A stretch of DNA of 7,454 bases, from the NCBI GenBank assembly GCA_003232855.1, contig QIKC01000196.1, forward strand, positions 1-7,454, read 5' to 3'. The notes beneath the pieces are model-generated. The model did no database searches. It saw nothing but the letters and a program-made list of their open reading frames with translations, and was not told the origin of the DNA. Below, one piece after another: positions 1 to 5,168 of the stretch. Positions within the stretch are counted from its first letter, which is position 1, and the number at the start of each line of letters is the position of its first letter. This DNA is from Verrucomicrobiales bacterium. Its GTDB lineage: Bacteria; Verrucomicrobiota; Verrucomicrobiia; Verrucomicrobiales; DEV007. A program made the position numbers and the translations under genes.

Positions 1-74
1 CGCTCGCTTGCGAAGCCCGTTTGTAGCAGCAACAGCAGGGCGAGCAGAAGGGGGGCGTAAATCGTTCGGATCAT
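1..74 (-). CDS. N-terminal fragment of an exported protein, function unknown
   Basis: Reading leftward from an ATG at 74-72, the frame is open to the window edge and gives 24 codons. The peptide starts MIRTIYAPLLLALLLLL and continues QTGFASE, a classic Sec signal peptide: one Arg near the start, a leucine-rich core at about residues 8-17, and a plausible signal peptidase I site after Ala22 (G-F-A before S-E). The start lies 10 bases after the prmA stop codon on the same strand, so the two are probably co-transcribed. No Shine-Dalgarno sequence is visible in the spacer. The mature protein lies outside the window, so its function cannot be read; only export across the inner membrane is supported. 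A chance ORF of this length is possible, but the signal-peptide pattern and the tight spacing make a gene more likely. Confidence 0.6.
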   Translation of the reverse strand, partial: MIRTIYAPLLLALLLLLQTGFASE

Positions 75-84
75 CGTTTGGCCG

Positions 85-945
85 TTACGGTTGTGCGCGT
101 CCGTGCAGAGTGACCCACTTGCCTTTGCGCCGTGCTTCGGGGGCGGGCAGCCCGGCGTCGGTCGCCGCCGCCAGCACGCCGTCTTCGTGTTCGCGTAGGA
201 TGCCGGAGAGGATCCAATGGCCGCCCGGCGCTAGCGCGGCGGCGATTTTGTCGAGGTTCGGGCGAAGGATGTCGGCGAACAGGTTCGCGGCGATCACGTC
301 GTAGCGGCGCCCGGTGCTGGGGTTCCACTCGAACACGTCGGCCTCGTAGAGATGCACGTTTAGCGCGTCGTTGCGCGCGCGGTTGCGGTTGGCGACCGCG
401 ACGGCGGTGGGGTCAAAATCGAATCCCTCCACTGGCGTGGCGCCGAGTTTATGCGCGGCGATCGCTAACAAACCGCTGCCCGTACCGAGATCCAACATCG
501 ACCATGCACGATCCGCTTTGTCGTAAACGCGGGAGATATCGACCAGCAAGCGCAGGCAGGTGGAGGTGGTGGCGTGGTCGCCGGTGCCGAAGGCCAGCTC
601 GGCGGGCAGCGAGATCACCTGGCGGCGCGGGTGTGCGGCGCGCAGTGTCTTCAACGCTTCCGTCTCGGCCTCGCCGGTGACCAGCAGGGCATCGCGGATT
701 TTGATCGGTGTGCGTTGCGGTGGTGCCATGGCCGCCCAATTCTCCCGCTTGAGTTTGCGGATGCTGCCGCCGAACTGCGCTTTGATCTCCCGCGCGCGTT
801 CCTCCTCTTCGCAGTAGACCTCGACACGCACGCTTTTGCCCCCGGGCAGCTCGCTGATGACGGCGTCGGTTTGGCCGAGCCCGAGGAAGCGTTCCTCCCA
901 CGCGTCGCGCCATTTTGCAGAAGAGAGTTTCGACCAGACGTGCAT
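85..945 (-). CDS. prmA: Ribosomal protein L11 methyltransferase PrmA
   Basis: This is a cytoplasmic SAM-dependent enzyme that methylates ribosomal protein L11. From the chosen start it is 286 residues, close to the usual ~290. The N-terminal ~75 residues correspond to the L11-binding domain. The methyltransferase domain shows the PrmA-specific FGTGDHATT at about 119-127, the SAM-binding LDLGTGSG at 151-158, the acidic strand end FDFDP near 175-179, AANLFADIL at 219-227 and the late LSGIL at 246-250. All key elements are present. The frame is open to a GTG at 981, but those 12 extra codons are built from a CGCGAAG repeat and do not look like protein, so I place the start at the ATG at 945-943 (MHVWSKL...). 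No Shine-Dalgarno sequence precedes either start. An exported-protein gene follows 10 bases downstream. The family call is firm; only the start is uncertain. Confidence 0.93.
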   Translation of the reverse strand: MHVWSKLSSAKWRDAWEERFLGLGQTDAVISELPGGKSVRVEVYCEEEERAREIKAQFGGSIRKLKRENWAAMAPPQRTPIKIRDALLVTGEAETEALKTLRAAHPRRQVISLPAELAFGTGDHATTSTCLRLLVDISRVYDKADRAWSMLDLGTGSGLLAIAAHKLGATPVEGFDFDPTAVAVANRNRARNDALNVHLYEADVFEWNPSTGRRYDVIAANLFADILRPNLDKIAAALAPGGHWILSGILREHEDGVLAAATDAGLPAPEARRKGKWVTLHGRAQP

Positions 946-961
946 GGGAGAAGAGATTGCC

Positions 962-987
962 CGCGAAGGGCGCGAAGTCACGCGAAG
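962..987. repeat. Three near-tandem copies of CGCGAAG
   Basis: The heptamer CGCGAAG occurs at 962-968, 971-977 and 981-987, at 9- and 10-base intervals, just upstream of the chosen prmA start. It lies between the tRNA-Gly terminator and prmA. Short repeats of this style (CTTCGCG read on the other strand) recur in intergenic regions of some GC-rich genomes, but whether that holds here cannot be seen from one window. The repeat argues against the longer GTG-initiated prmA frame, because that extension would translate it. Confidence 0.6.
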
Positions 988-1026
988 TTGGGAAAAATGC
1001 GAGAGCGGTTCGCAGCCTTCGCTGGC

Positions 1027-1064
1027 AAAAAAAGCCCGCCGGATGGGAGAACCATTGGCGGGCT
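1027..1064 (-). terminator. Intrinsic terminator after the tRNA-Gly-like gene
   Basis: Read on the minus strand, AGCCCGCC (1064-1057) pairs perfectly with GGCGGGCT (1040-1033), and a run of seven T follows (1033-1027). The 16-base apical part can extend the helix: 1052-1055 (CCAT) pairs with 1043-1046 (ATGG), leaving a 5-base loop. A GC-rich stem plus T-tract is the standard rho-independent form. It lies 15 bases downstream of the CCA end of the tRNA-Gly-like gene and upstream of prmA, so it ends the tRNA transcript and separates it from prmA. Confidence 0.85.
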
Positions 1065-1078
1065 AAATTTTGGGAAAA

Positions 1079-1145
1079 TGGAGCGGGTGATGAGATTCGA
1101 ACTCACGACTTCAAAGGTTGCGCTCTACCCCTGAGCTACACCCGC
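1079..1145 (-). pseudogene. tRNA-Gly(GCC)-like gene lacking its anticodon arm
   Basis: On the minus strand the sequence gives a perfect 7-bp acceptor stem (GCGGGTG 1145-1139 with CACCCGC 1089-1083), a D stem GCTC/GAGC with loop AGGGGTA, a T stem GTGAG/CTCAT with loop TTCGAAT, discriminator T and an encoded CCA (1081-1079). First pairs G1-C72, C2-G71, G3-C70 and U73 are the known glycine identity set. Between the D stem and T stem, however, there are only 15 bases (GCAACCTTTGAAGTC) instead of about 23. Against the bacterial tRNA-Gly(GCC) pattern, CAACCTT then GCCAAGGT then TGAAGTC, the central eight bases are absent: the anticodon GCC and most of the 3' anticodon stem. No alternative anticodon hairpin folds. 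The total is 67 nt with CCA, where 75 is expected. The promoter and terminator look intact, so either the lesion is recent or it is a sequence error. As given, it cannot decode. Confidence 0.85.
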
Positions 1146-1167
1146 ATTTTCCCGGTTACGGGCGACG

Positions 1168-1196
1168 ATAGTAGGCGGTCGGCAGGACGAATTCAA
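1168..1196 (-). promoter_or_regulatory. Sigma70-type promoter for the tRNA-Gly-like gene
   Basis: On the minus strand, TTGAAT (1196-1191) is a -35 box and TACTAT (1173-1168) a -10 box, separated by exactly 17 bases. Each matches the sigma70 consensus at four or five of six positions. The -10 box ends 22 bases upstream of the tRNA 5' end, which leaves room for a start site about 7 bases downstream and a short leader. The position, spacing and orientation fit a dedicated tRNA promoter. No discriminator or FIS-type sites were identified. Confidence 0.7.
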
Positions 1197-1215
1197 GGTT
1201 TTTTTAGAATTCGTC
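1186..1215. repeat. Perfect 9-bp inverted repeat overlapping the tRNA-Gly -35 box
   Basis: GACGAATTC (1186-1194) is matched exactly by GAATTCGTC (1207-1215), with a 12-base T-rich spacer between them. The left arm covers the spacer side and part of the -35 box of the minus-strand tRNA promoter. It could be an operator-like dyad, a cruciform, or the end of an unseen plus-strand transcript, though no T-tract follows the plus-strand stem. No known binding motif is recognised. Confidence 0.5.
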
Positions 1216-1374
1216 GATTTTCGCTAAGCGGATTTCCTCGGTTCGCGGCGCAGCAGCCGGTTCTCGGCATCTGGCTTTCGCGGTTGCGGGTATTGGCAAT
1301 CGGGTTTATTTGAGATCGTCTGTGACCCGCTTCGGGTTGAAAATGGGTTGGCCGCCGGAAAGCGGTGCGGCTAT

Positions 1375-1449
1375 GCGCGGGTAGCTCAGTGGTAGAGCGA
1401 CTGATTTACATTCAGTTGGTCGGGGGTTCAAATCCCTCCTCGCGCACCA
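1375..1449 (+). tRNA. tRNA-Val, anticodon TAC
   Basis: This is a complete cloverleaf of 75 nt including an encoded CCA. The acceptor stem is GCGCGGG (1375-1381) with CTCGCGC (1439-1445), containing one G-T pair. The D stem is GCTC/GAGC with loop AGTGGTA. The anticodon stem is ACTGA (1400-1404) with TCAGT (1412-1416), and the loop TTTACAT places anticodon TAC at 1407-1409. The variable loop is TGGTC, and the T stem GGGGG/CCCTC carries loop TTCAAAT. The discriminator is A1446, followed by CCA. Anticodon UAC with A73 fits valine and reads GUA and, with wobble, other GUN codons. It faces away from the tRNA-Gly-like gene. I see no convincing promoter upstream and no terminator downstream, so the transcript may run into the lipoprotein gene 46 bases later. 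Confidence 0.95.
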
Positions 1450-1495
1450 CCCCGGAAGCCTTGCCTGATCGGTCACGCGATTCTAGGGTCATAGG

Positions 1496-2344
1496 ATGAA
1501 CTTTTCCACCGGACTCCCACTCGCCGCGACGATCTCCTCGATTTTTTGCTTAACTAGCTGCGTCAGTAATGATCTCGGCGACGGCATCGGGGTCGTCGAT
1601 CCGGGCGCGCCGTTGGCCGAACGTGTCAATGCCGGAACGCGCGCGTTGATCCCTGAAGAGCAGGGCAAGAACTGGGTGTTCGACGCTTACGTTTCGGCAA
1701 ATTCTCCGTCGGTGGCTTGGAGTCGCTTCTGGACGAAGCGCATCGATTTCTCTGGCGTCGCCTGGGACAACCCGCGCACCCTCACATTGATCTCACCACG
1801 GCACGCGTTGATGGCGAAGCACTATCAGCGCGCGCCCGGTAGCATCGTGGTGTTCCACGATCGCAAGGGCGCCGAGGTGCCGCGAGCGATAATCGGTATC
1901 GCCGGAATCCCCGGCACCGACCTTGCCGTCGTTTTGCTGCACGATGATGTTCCTAACAGTGTCAAAACCTACCGTGTACTGGCGCCCTCGGACGCGTATG
2001 ACGAGATCCTGCCCGGCGCCTACGCGCTGGTGACGGATCGCGAGCGCAAGGTTCACGTGCACCAGGTGCGCGCCGTCGTCGGGCGTAGCATCGTCTTTGA
2101 GAAGGCTGCGGGGATCGGCGCCGGCTTTTACGAGTCGTTGATCACCGGCGACAGTGGCAACCCCTCGTTCCTCTGGCTGCGCGGCGAAGCGGTGTTGATC
2201 GAAACCCACAGCACCGGCGGTCCCGGTGCCGGGCCTTTCGTCAGCGCGCCGCTCAATTTTGCTGCGATCAACGAGGCGATGAGCGCCCTTAGCGCCAGTA
2301 ACGGCGCCCCGGTTTACCAGTTGCGAACGGTCGCGGCGGAGTGA
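1496..2344 (+). CDS. Predicted lipoprotein with trypsin-like serine protease triad
   Basis: The protein has 282 residues. The N-terminus has a hydrophobic stretch ending in a lipobox, L-T-S-C, with the lipidation Cys at 22. The n-region unusually has no Lys or Arg. The rest resembles a compact chymotrypsin fold: LISPRHALMAKHY (98-110) aligns with the family's VLTAAHC and puts the catalytic His at 109, GTDLAVVLL (140-148) supplies Asp142, and ITGDSGNP (216-223) supplies Ser220. The full triad is therefore present, although the motif has Lys-His rather than Ala-His and GDSGNP rather than GDSGGP. The C-terminal helix after P247 also fits. A membrane-tethered peptidase outside the cytoplasm is inferred; its substrate is unknown. 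AGGG at 1485-1488, 7 bases before the ATG, is the best ribosome-binding site in the window. Its stop codon touches the stop codon of the convergent peptidase gene. Confidence 0.72.
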   Translation: MNFSTGLPLAATISSIFCLTSCVSNDLGDGIGVVDPGAPLAERVNAGTRALIPEEQGKNWVFDAYVSANSPSVAWSRFWTKRIDFSGVAWDNPRTLTLISPRHALMAKHYQRAPGSIVVFHDRKGAEVPRAIIGIAGIPGTDLAVVLLHDDVPNSVKTYRVLAPSDAYDEILPGAYALVTDRERKVHVHQVRAVVGRSIVFEKAAGIGAGFYESLITGDSGNPSFLWLRGEAVLIETHSTGGPGAGPFVSAPLNFAAINEAMSALSASNGAPVYQLRTVAAE

Positions 2345-3211
2345 TTAGCCTTCGTCTTTATGCTCGCCGAGATCGATCAGCGGCGCATTGCTCCCGTCCC
2401 CTTCGCGGAACGGTGGTGGGGTGTTGAGCAAGTCGTCTGCGGCGCCGCGGCGCGCGAGGATCGTCGCTCTGGGATCGATGCGGTTGAGCGTTTCGTGAAA
2501 GTAGCCCCTGCCCGGATCGGCGACATCGGAGGCGCGCAGCTCGAAATGCAAGTGCGCCGGATACCTCCCGTCCGCGCCGCCCAGCTCGCCGACCACCTCG
2601 CCACGTTGCACTAACATACCGACGCCGACCGACACCTCGCTCAGGTGTGCATACACCGCCTGCCAGGCTCGCCGCTCGGTGCCCACGCCGCTCGCATATT
2701 CGAGGATCACCATGTTTCCCCAACCCGCGCTCGCCCATCCCGCGTAGATCACTCGCCCGGCACAAGTCGCATACACGGGGTCGCCCAAATCGGTGTCCAT
2801 GCCGCCGATGCCGTTCAAATCGTCACCCAGATGTTTGCTGCCAAAGCGAGCATTATCGACCATAAATGGCTGCGCGTTGTAGGTCAGCGCACCGCCCGCG
2901 GCGCCCAGCGGGCTGTCGAAACGGGTTGCGCGCGGGCTGCGGGCGGAATCGACCGGTCGCTCGAAGGCGAAGCGTGAGCTGGCGGCCACCGTGGCGCCAT
3001 CGGCATCCACAAACGGGCGCCACGCGTCGTATTCGCGTAAAATCACCCACTTTTGCTCCACCGGCGCCTTGCTCAACGCCAGCAGGATGACGCCTACCAG
3101 CAGCGCCCCGAACACCAGCGAGGGCAGCATCACCGAAAGTTTCAGGCCTTCGAGCAATCGTGGGGGCGGCACGTATTTGACGCTGCCATTTCGCCGGTGA
3201 AAGGTGGGCAT
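2345..3211 (-). CDS. Membrane-anchored M23 (LytM-type) metallopeptidase
   Basis: The protein has 288 residues. A basic N-terminus is followed by one transmembrane helix at about 26-46, and the rest is predicted to lie in the periplasm. The M23 domain spans about 120-250. The zinc site reads H127-L-G-D-D131 (the family's HxxxD), then the catalytic-type YAH189L and the HxH pair H220-L-H222 in PAHLHFEL. The glycine-rich turns AGRVIYAG and GWGNMVI are also typical. With all ligands present, it is expected to be an active zinc endopeptidase that cuts peptidoglycan cross-links, rather than an EnvC/NlpD-like inactive activator. A proline-rich, acidic tail of about 38 residues follows the domain. No coiled coil is seen. 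The start at 3211 has no good Shine-Dalgarno sequence and lies 15 bases from the divergent fur start. The family is clear, but the specific cellular role is not. Confidence 0.87.
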   Translation of the reverse strand: MPTFHRRNGSVKYVPPPRLLEGLKLSVMLPSLVFGALLVGVILLALSKAPVEQKWVILREYDAWRPFVDADGATVAASSRFAFERPVDSARSPRATRFDSPLGAAGGALTYNAQPFMVDNARFGSKHLGDDLNGIGGMDTDLGDPVYATCAGRVIYAGWASAGWGNMVILEYASGVGTERRAWQAVYAHLSEVSVGVGMLVQRGEVVGELGGADGRYPAHLHFELRASDVADPGRGYFHETLNRIDPRATILARRGAADDLLNTPPPFREGDGSNAPLIDLGEHKDEG

Positions 3212-3226
3212 CCCAGAAGCTTACCG

Positions 3227-3691
3227 ATGACCAAAGAAGTGCGAGAGAAAATCCAGGCCCTTTTCGATTTGAAGGGGCTACGCATGACCCGCCCGCGCGA
3301 GGTCATCCTCGAAGCCGCGTTCTCCGATCGAGGCGACCATTTCACTGCGGACGAGCTGTTTGAAAAGGCGCGAGCAATCGACCGCAGCACCTCGCGCGCC
3401 ACCCTCTACCGCACCGTCGCGCTGCTGGTCGAAGGCGGGCTACTGCACGAGATCGACCTCGGCAAAGGCGTCACCTCCTACGATCCGAACTTCATCGACA
3501 GCCCGAATCACAACCACCTGGTCTGCATCGATTGCTCGAACGTCATCGAGTTCGAAGATCTGCACATCAGCGTTCTCGAAGACTGCATCACCCGCCGCCT
3601 CGGTTTCACCCCAGCCAGCAAGAGCGTCCAAATCAGAGCCCGCTGTGACGCGCTCAAACGCGCTGGCACGTGCGTGCATTTGGTTGATTAG
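3227..3691 (+). CDS. fur: Fur-family metal-responsive transcription regulator
   Basis: The protein has 154 residues, a normal Fur length. The winged-helix DNA-binding domain covers about 1-85, with the recognition helix in STSRATLYRTVALLVEGGLL (54-73). The dimerisation/metal domain begins with the His-rich NHNHLVC (94-100) and has the structural Cys pair C100-x2-C103, followed by the family's VIEFED. The second Cys pair is not a CxxC: it is C140 and C149, eight residues apart. Fur proteins repress iron-uptake genes when metal-loaded; a Zur or PerR specificity cannot be excluded from sequence alone. The open frame extends back to 3053, but that part lies opposite the peptidase gene and has no Fur homology, so I start at the ATG at 3227. 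AGAAG about 8 bases upstream is a weak ribosome-binding site. Any promoter must lie inside the divergent gene; TTGACG at 3177 is a possible -35 without a good -10. Confidence 0.9.
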   Translation: MTKEVREKIQALFDLKGLRMTRPREVILEAAFSDRGDHFTADELFEKARAIDRSTSRATLYRTVALLVEGGLLHEIDLGKGVTSYDPNFIDSPNHNHLVCIDCSNVIEFEDLHISVLEDCITRRLGFTPASKSVQIRARCDALKRAGTCVHLVD

Positions 3692-3716
3692 TTGATGGGA
3701 TCATTCGATGATTCGG

Positions 3717-3773
3717 ATTTCCCTCCTAATTCCCCCCCAATCAACCAATTCACCAATAACCAATCAACCAAAA
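3717..3773 (+). repeat. G-free, CCAAT-repeating leader upstream of argH
   Basis: For 57 bases the plus strand contains no G. Within it CCAA(T) recurs at 3737, 3745, 3753, 3760 and 3768, at intervals of 8, 8, 7 and 8 bases, and the 12-mer CCAATCAACCAA occurs exactly twice (3737-3748 and 3760-3771). The tract ends four bases before the argH start codon. An RNA with no G can form almost no stable structure, so this may serve as an open ribosome landing region where no Shine-Dalgarno sequence exists. It could equally be a simple-sequence expansion or a phased protein-binding array. Confidence 0.65.
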
Positions 3774-3776
3774 GCC

Positions 3777-5141
3777 ATGTGGAAAGGACGTTTTCAAAAA
3801 GCCACCGCCGCCCTGCTCACTCAATACGGCGAGTCGATATCCTTCGACTGGCGCTTGTATAAGCACGACATCGCCGGCTCGCTCGCCCACGCCGCAGCGT
3901 TGGAACGCGCGGGCATCATCAGTGGCGACGAGCTGGGTCAAATCACCGAGGGACTAAAATCCATCGAGCGCGACATCGACGCCGGCGACTTCGAATTCAA
4001 AATCGAGCTCGAGGACATCCACATGAACATCGAGTCGGCGCTCACCGAGCGCATCGGCGCGGCGGGCGCCAGACTGCACACCGCGCGCAGCCGCAACGAC
4101 CAAGTCGCCCTCGACGTGCGCCTTTACTGCCGCCAAGCGGTCGGCGACCTGCTCACCAAATTACGCACCATGCAAAGCGCGCTGATCGCCTGCGGCAAGC
4201 GCCATCAAGACGCGGTGATCCCCGGATACACCCACTTGCAGCGCGGCCAGCCGGTGCTTTTCGCCCACCACCTGCTGGCCTACGTCGAGATGTTCGGCCG
4301 CGATGCCGGGCGTCTCACCGACAGCCTCGAACGCATCAACGTCATGCCCCTCGGCTCCGGTGCGCTGGCCGGCAGCACGGTGCCCCTCGACCGCGACTTC
4401 GTCGCCGAGCAGCTCGGCTTCCCGGCGATCACCCACAACAGCATGGACGCCGTGAGCGACCGCGACTTCGTCGCCGAACTGCTCTTCGACCTCGCACTGA
4501 TCGGCGCCCATTTGTCGCGGCTCAGCGAGGACGTGGTGCTCTGGGCCAGCGCCGAATTCGGTTTCGTCACCCTCAGCGACGCGCACACCACCGGCTCCAG
4601 CCTCATGCCGCAGAAGAAAAATCCCGACATCGCCGAGCTCACCCGCGGCAAGACCGGGCGCCTGTACGGCAATCTCGTCTCCCTGCTCACCACCCTCAAA
4701 GGTCTGCCGATGACCTACAACCGCGACCTGCAAGAGGACAAAGAACCACTCTTCGATTCGGTCGATACCGTCGGCATCGCCCTCGACATCTTCGCCGAGA
4801 TGGTCGGCGAAATGACGGTCGAAACCGCCGTCACGCGCGCCGCCTGCTCCGACCCCATGCTGTTCGCCACCGATATCGCAGACTACCTGGTGAAACGCGG
4901 CGTGCCCTTCCGCGACGCCCACGAAATCGTCGGCCGCCTCACCGCGCACGCGACCACCACCGGCACGCCCTTCCCGGAAATTCCGCTCGCCACCTACGCC
5001 GAGTTCTCGCCGGTGTTCGACGAATCGGTGTTGGCGCTGTTTGATATCGAGACCGCGCTCGCCGCCCGCACCGCCGTCGGTGCCCCATCGCCCGCCAACG
5101 TCGCCGCCGAACTCGACCGCTGGTCGGCAAAGTTGGCGTAG
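3777..5141 (+). CDS. argH: Argininosuccinate lyase
   Basis: The enzyme cleaves argininosuccinate to arginine and fumarate, the last step of arginine biosynthesis, as a cytoplasmic homotetramer. The 454 residues match the usual ~460. Family landmarks appear in order: TARSRNDQ at 102-109, [10 protein letters not shown] at 150-159 with the catalytic Thr-His pair at 152-153, and the fumarase/aspartase superfamily signature [11 protein letters not shown] at 273-283 that carries the catalytic serine. I start at the ATG at 3777 (MWKGRFQK...), where the family's N-terminus begins. The frame opens 23 codons earlier at 3708, but that would translate the low-complexity CCAAT leader. No Shine-Dalgarno sequence is present before the ATG. 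It follows fur after 85 bases and precedes tatC by 27, so shared transcription is plausible, although fur, argH and tatC have no common pathway. No other arg gene is in view. Confidence 0.97.
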   Translation: MWKGRFQKATAALLTQYGESISFDWRLYKHDIAGSLAHAAALERAGIISGDELGQITEGLKSIERDIDAGDFEFKIELEDIHMNIESALTERIGAAGARLHTARSRNDQVALDVRLYCRQAVGDLLTKLRTMQSALIACGKRHQDAVIPGYTHLQRGQPVLFAHHLLAYVEMFGRDAGRLTDSLERINVMPLGSGALAGSTVPLDRDFVAEQLGFPAITHNSMDAVSDRDFVAELLFDLALIGAHLSRLSEDVVLWASAEFGFVTLSDAHTTGSSLMPQKKNPDIAELTRGKTGRLYGNLVSLLTTLKGLPMTYNRDLQEDKEPLFDSVDTVGIALDIFAEMVGEMTVETAVTRAACSDPMLFATDIADYLVKRGVPFRDAHEIVGRLTAHATTTGTPFPEIPLATYAEFSPVFDESVLALFDIETALAARTAVGAPSPANVAAELDRWSAKLA

Positions 5142-5168
5142 TTCGTCGCGTTCCTCCCTTCGACCACG

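Noticed and set aside
946..981. A GTG-started, 12-codon longer prmA
   Set aside because: The extension is encoded by the CGCGAAG repeat and does not resemble a PrmA N-terminus; the ATG at 945 gives the expected length.
1111..1117. An alternative anticodon (TGA or TTG) inside the shortened tRNA-Gly arm
   Set aside because: The flanking bases CAACC and TCGTG do not pair, so no anticodon stem can form.
574..1313. Plus-strand open frames running through prmA and the tRNA-Gly-like gene
   Set aside because: They are antisense to prmA, cross a terminator and a tRNA gene, and show no protein-family features.
1325..1337. A small hairpin ACCCG-CTT-CGGGT between the tRNAs
   Set aside because: The stem is five bases with a three-base loop and no T-tract, common by chance in GC-rich DNA.
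1284..1344. A promoter for tRNA-Val (TTGCGG with TATTTG, or TTGAGA with GAAAAT)
   Set aside because: Each pair has only about half-consensus boxes or wrong spacing, so no pair is convincing.
3053..3226. A 58-codon upstream extension of fur
   Set aside because: It is antisense to the M23 coding sequence, Gln/His/Arg-rich, and Fur proteins begin near the ATG at 3227.
3700..3712. A palindrome ATCAT-TCG-ATGAT after fur as a terminator
   Set aside because: The stem is short and AT-rich with no following T run, too weak for a terminator.
3708..3776. A 23-codon longer argH starting at the ATG at 3708
   Set aside because: It would translate the low-complexity CCAAT leader, and ArgH homologues start at about MWKGRF.
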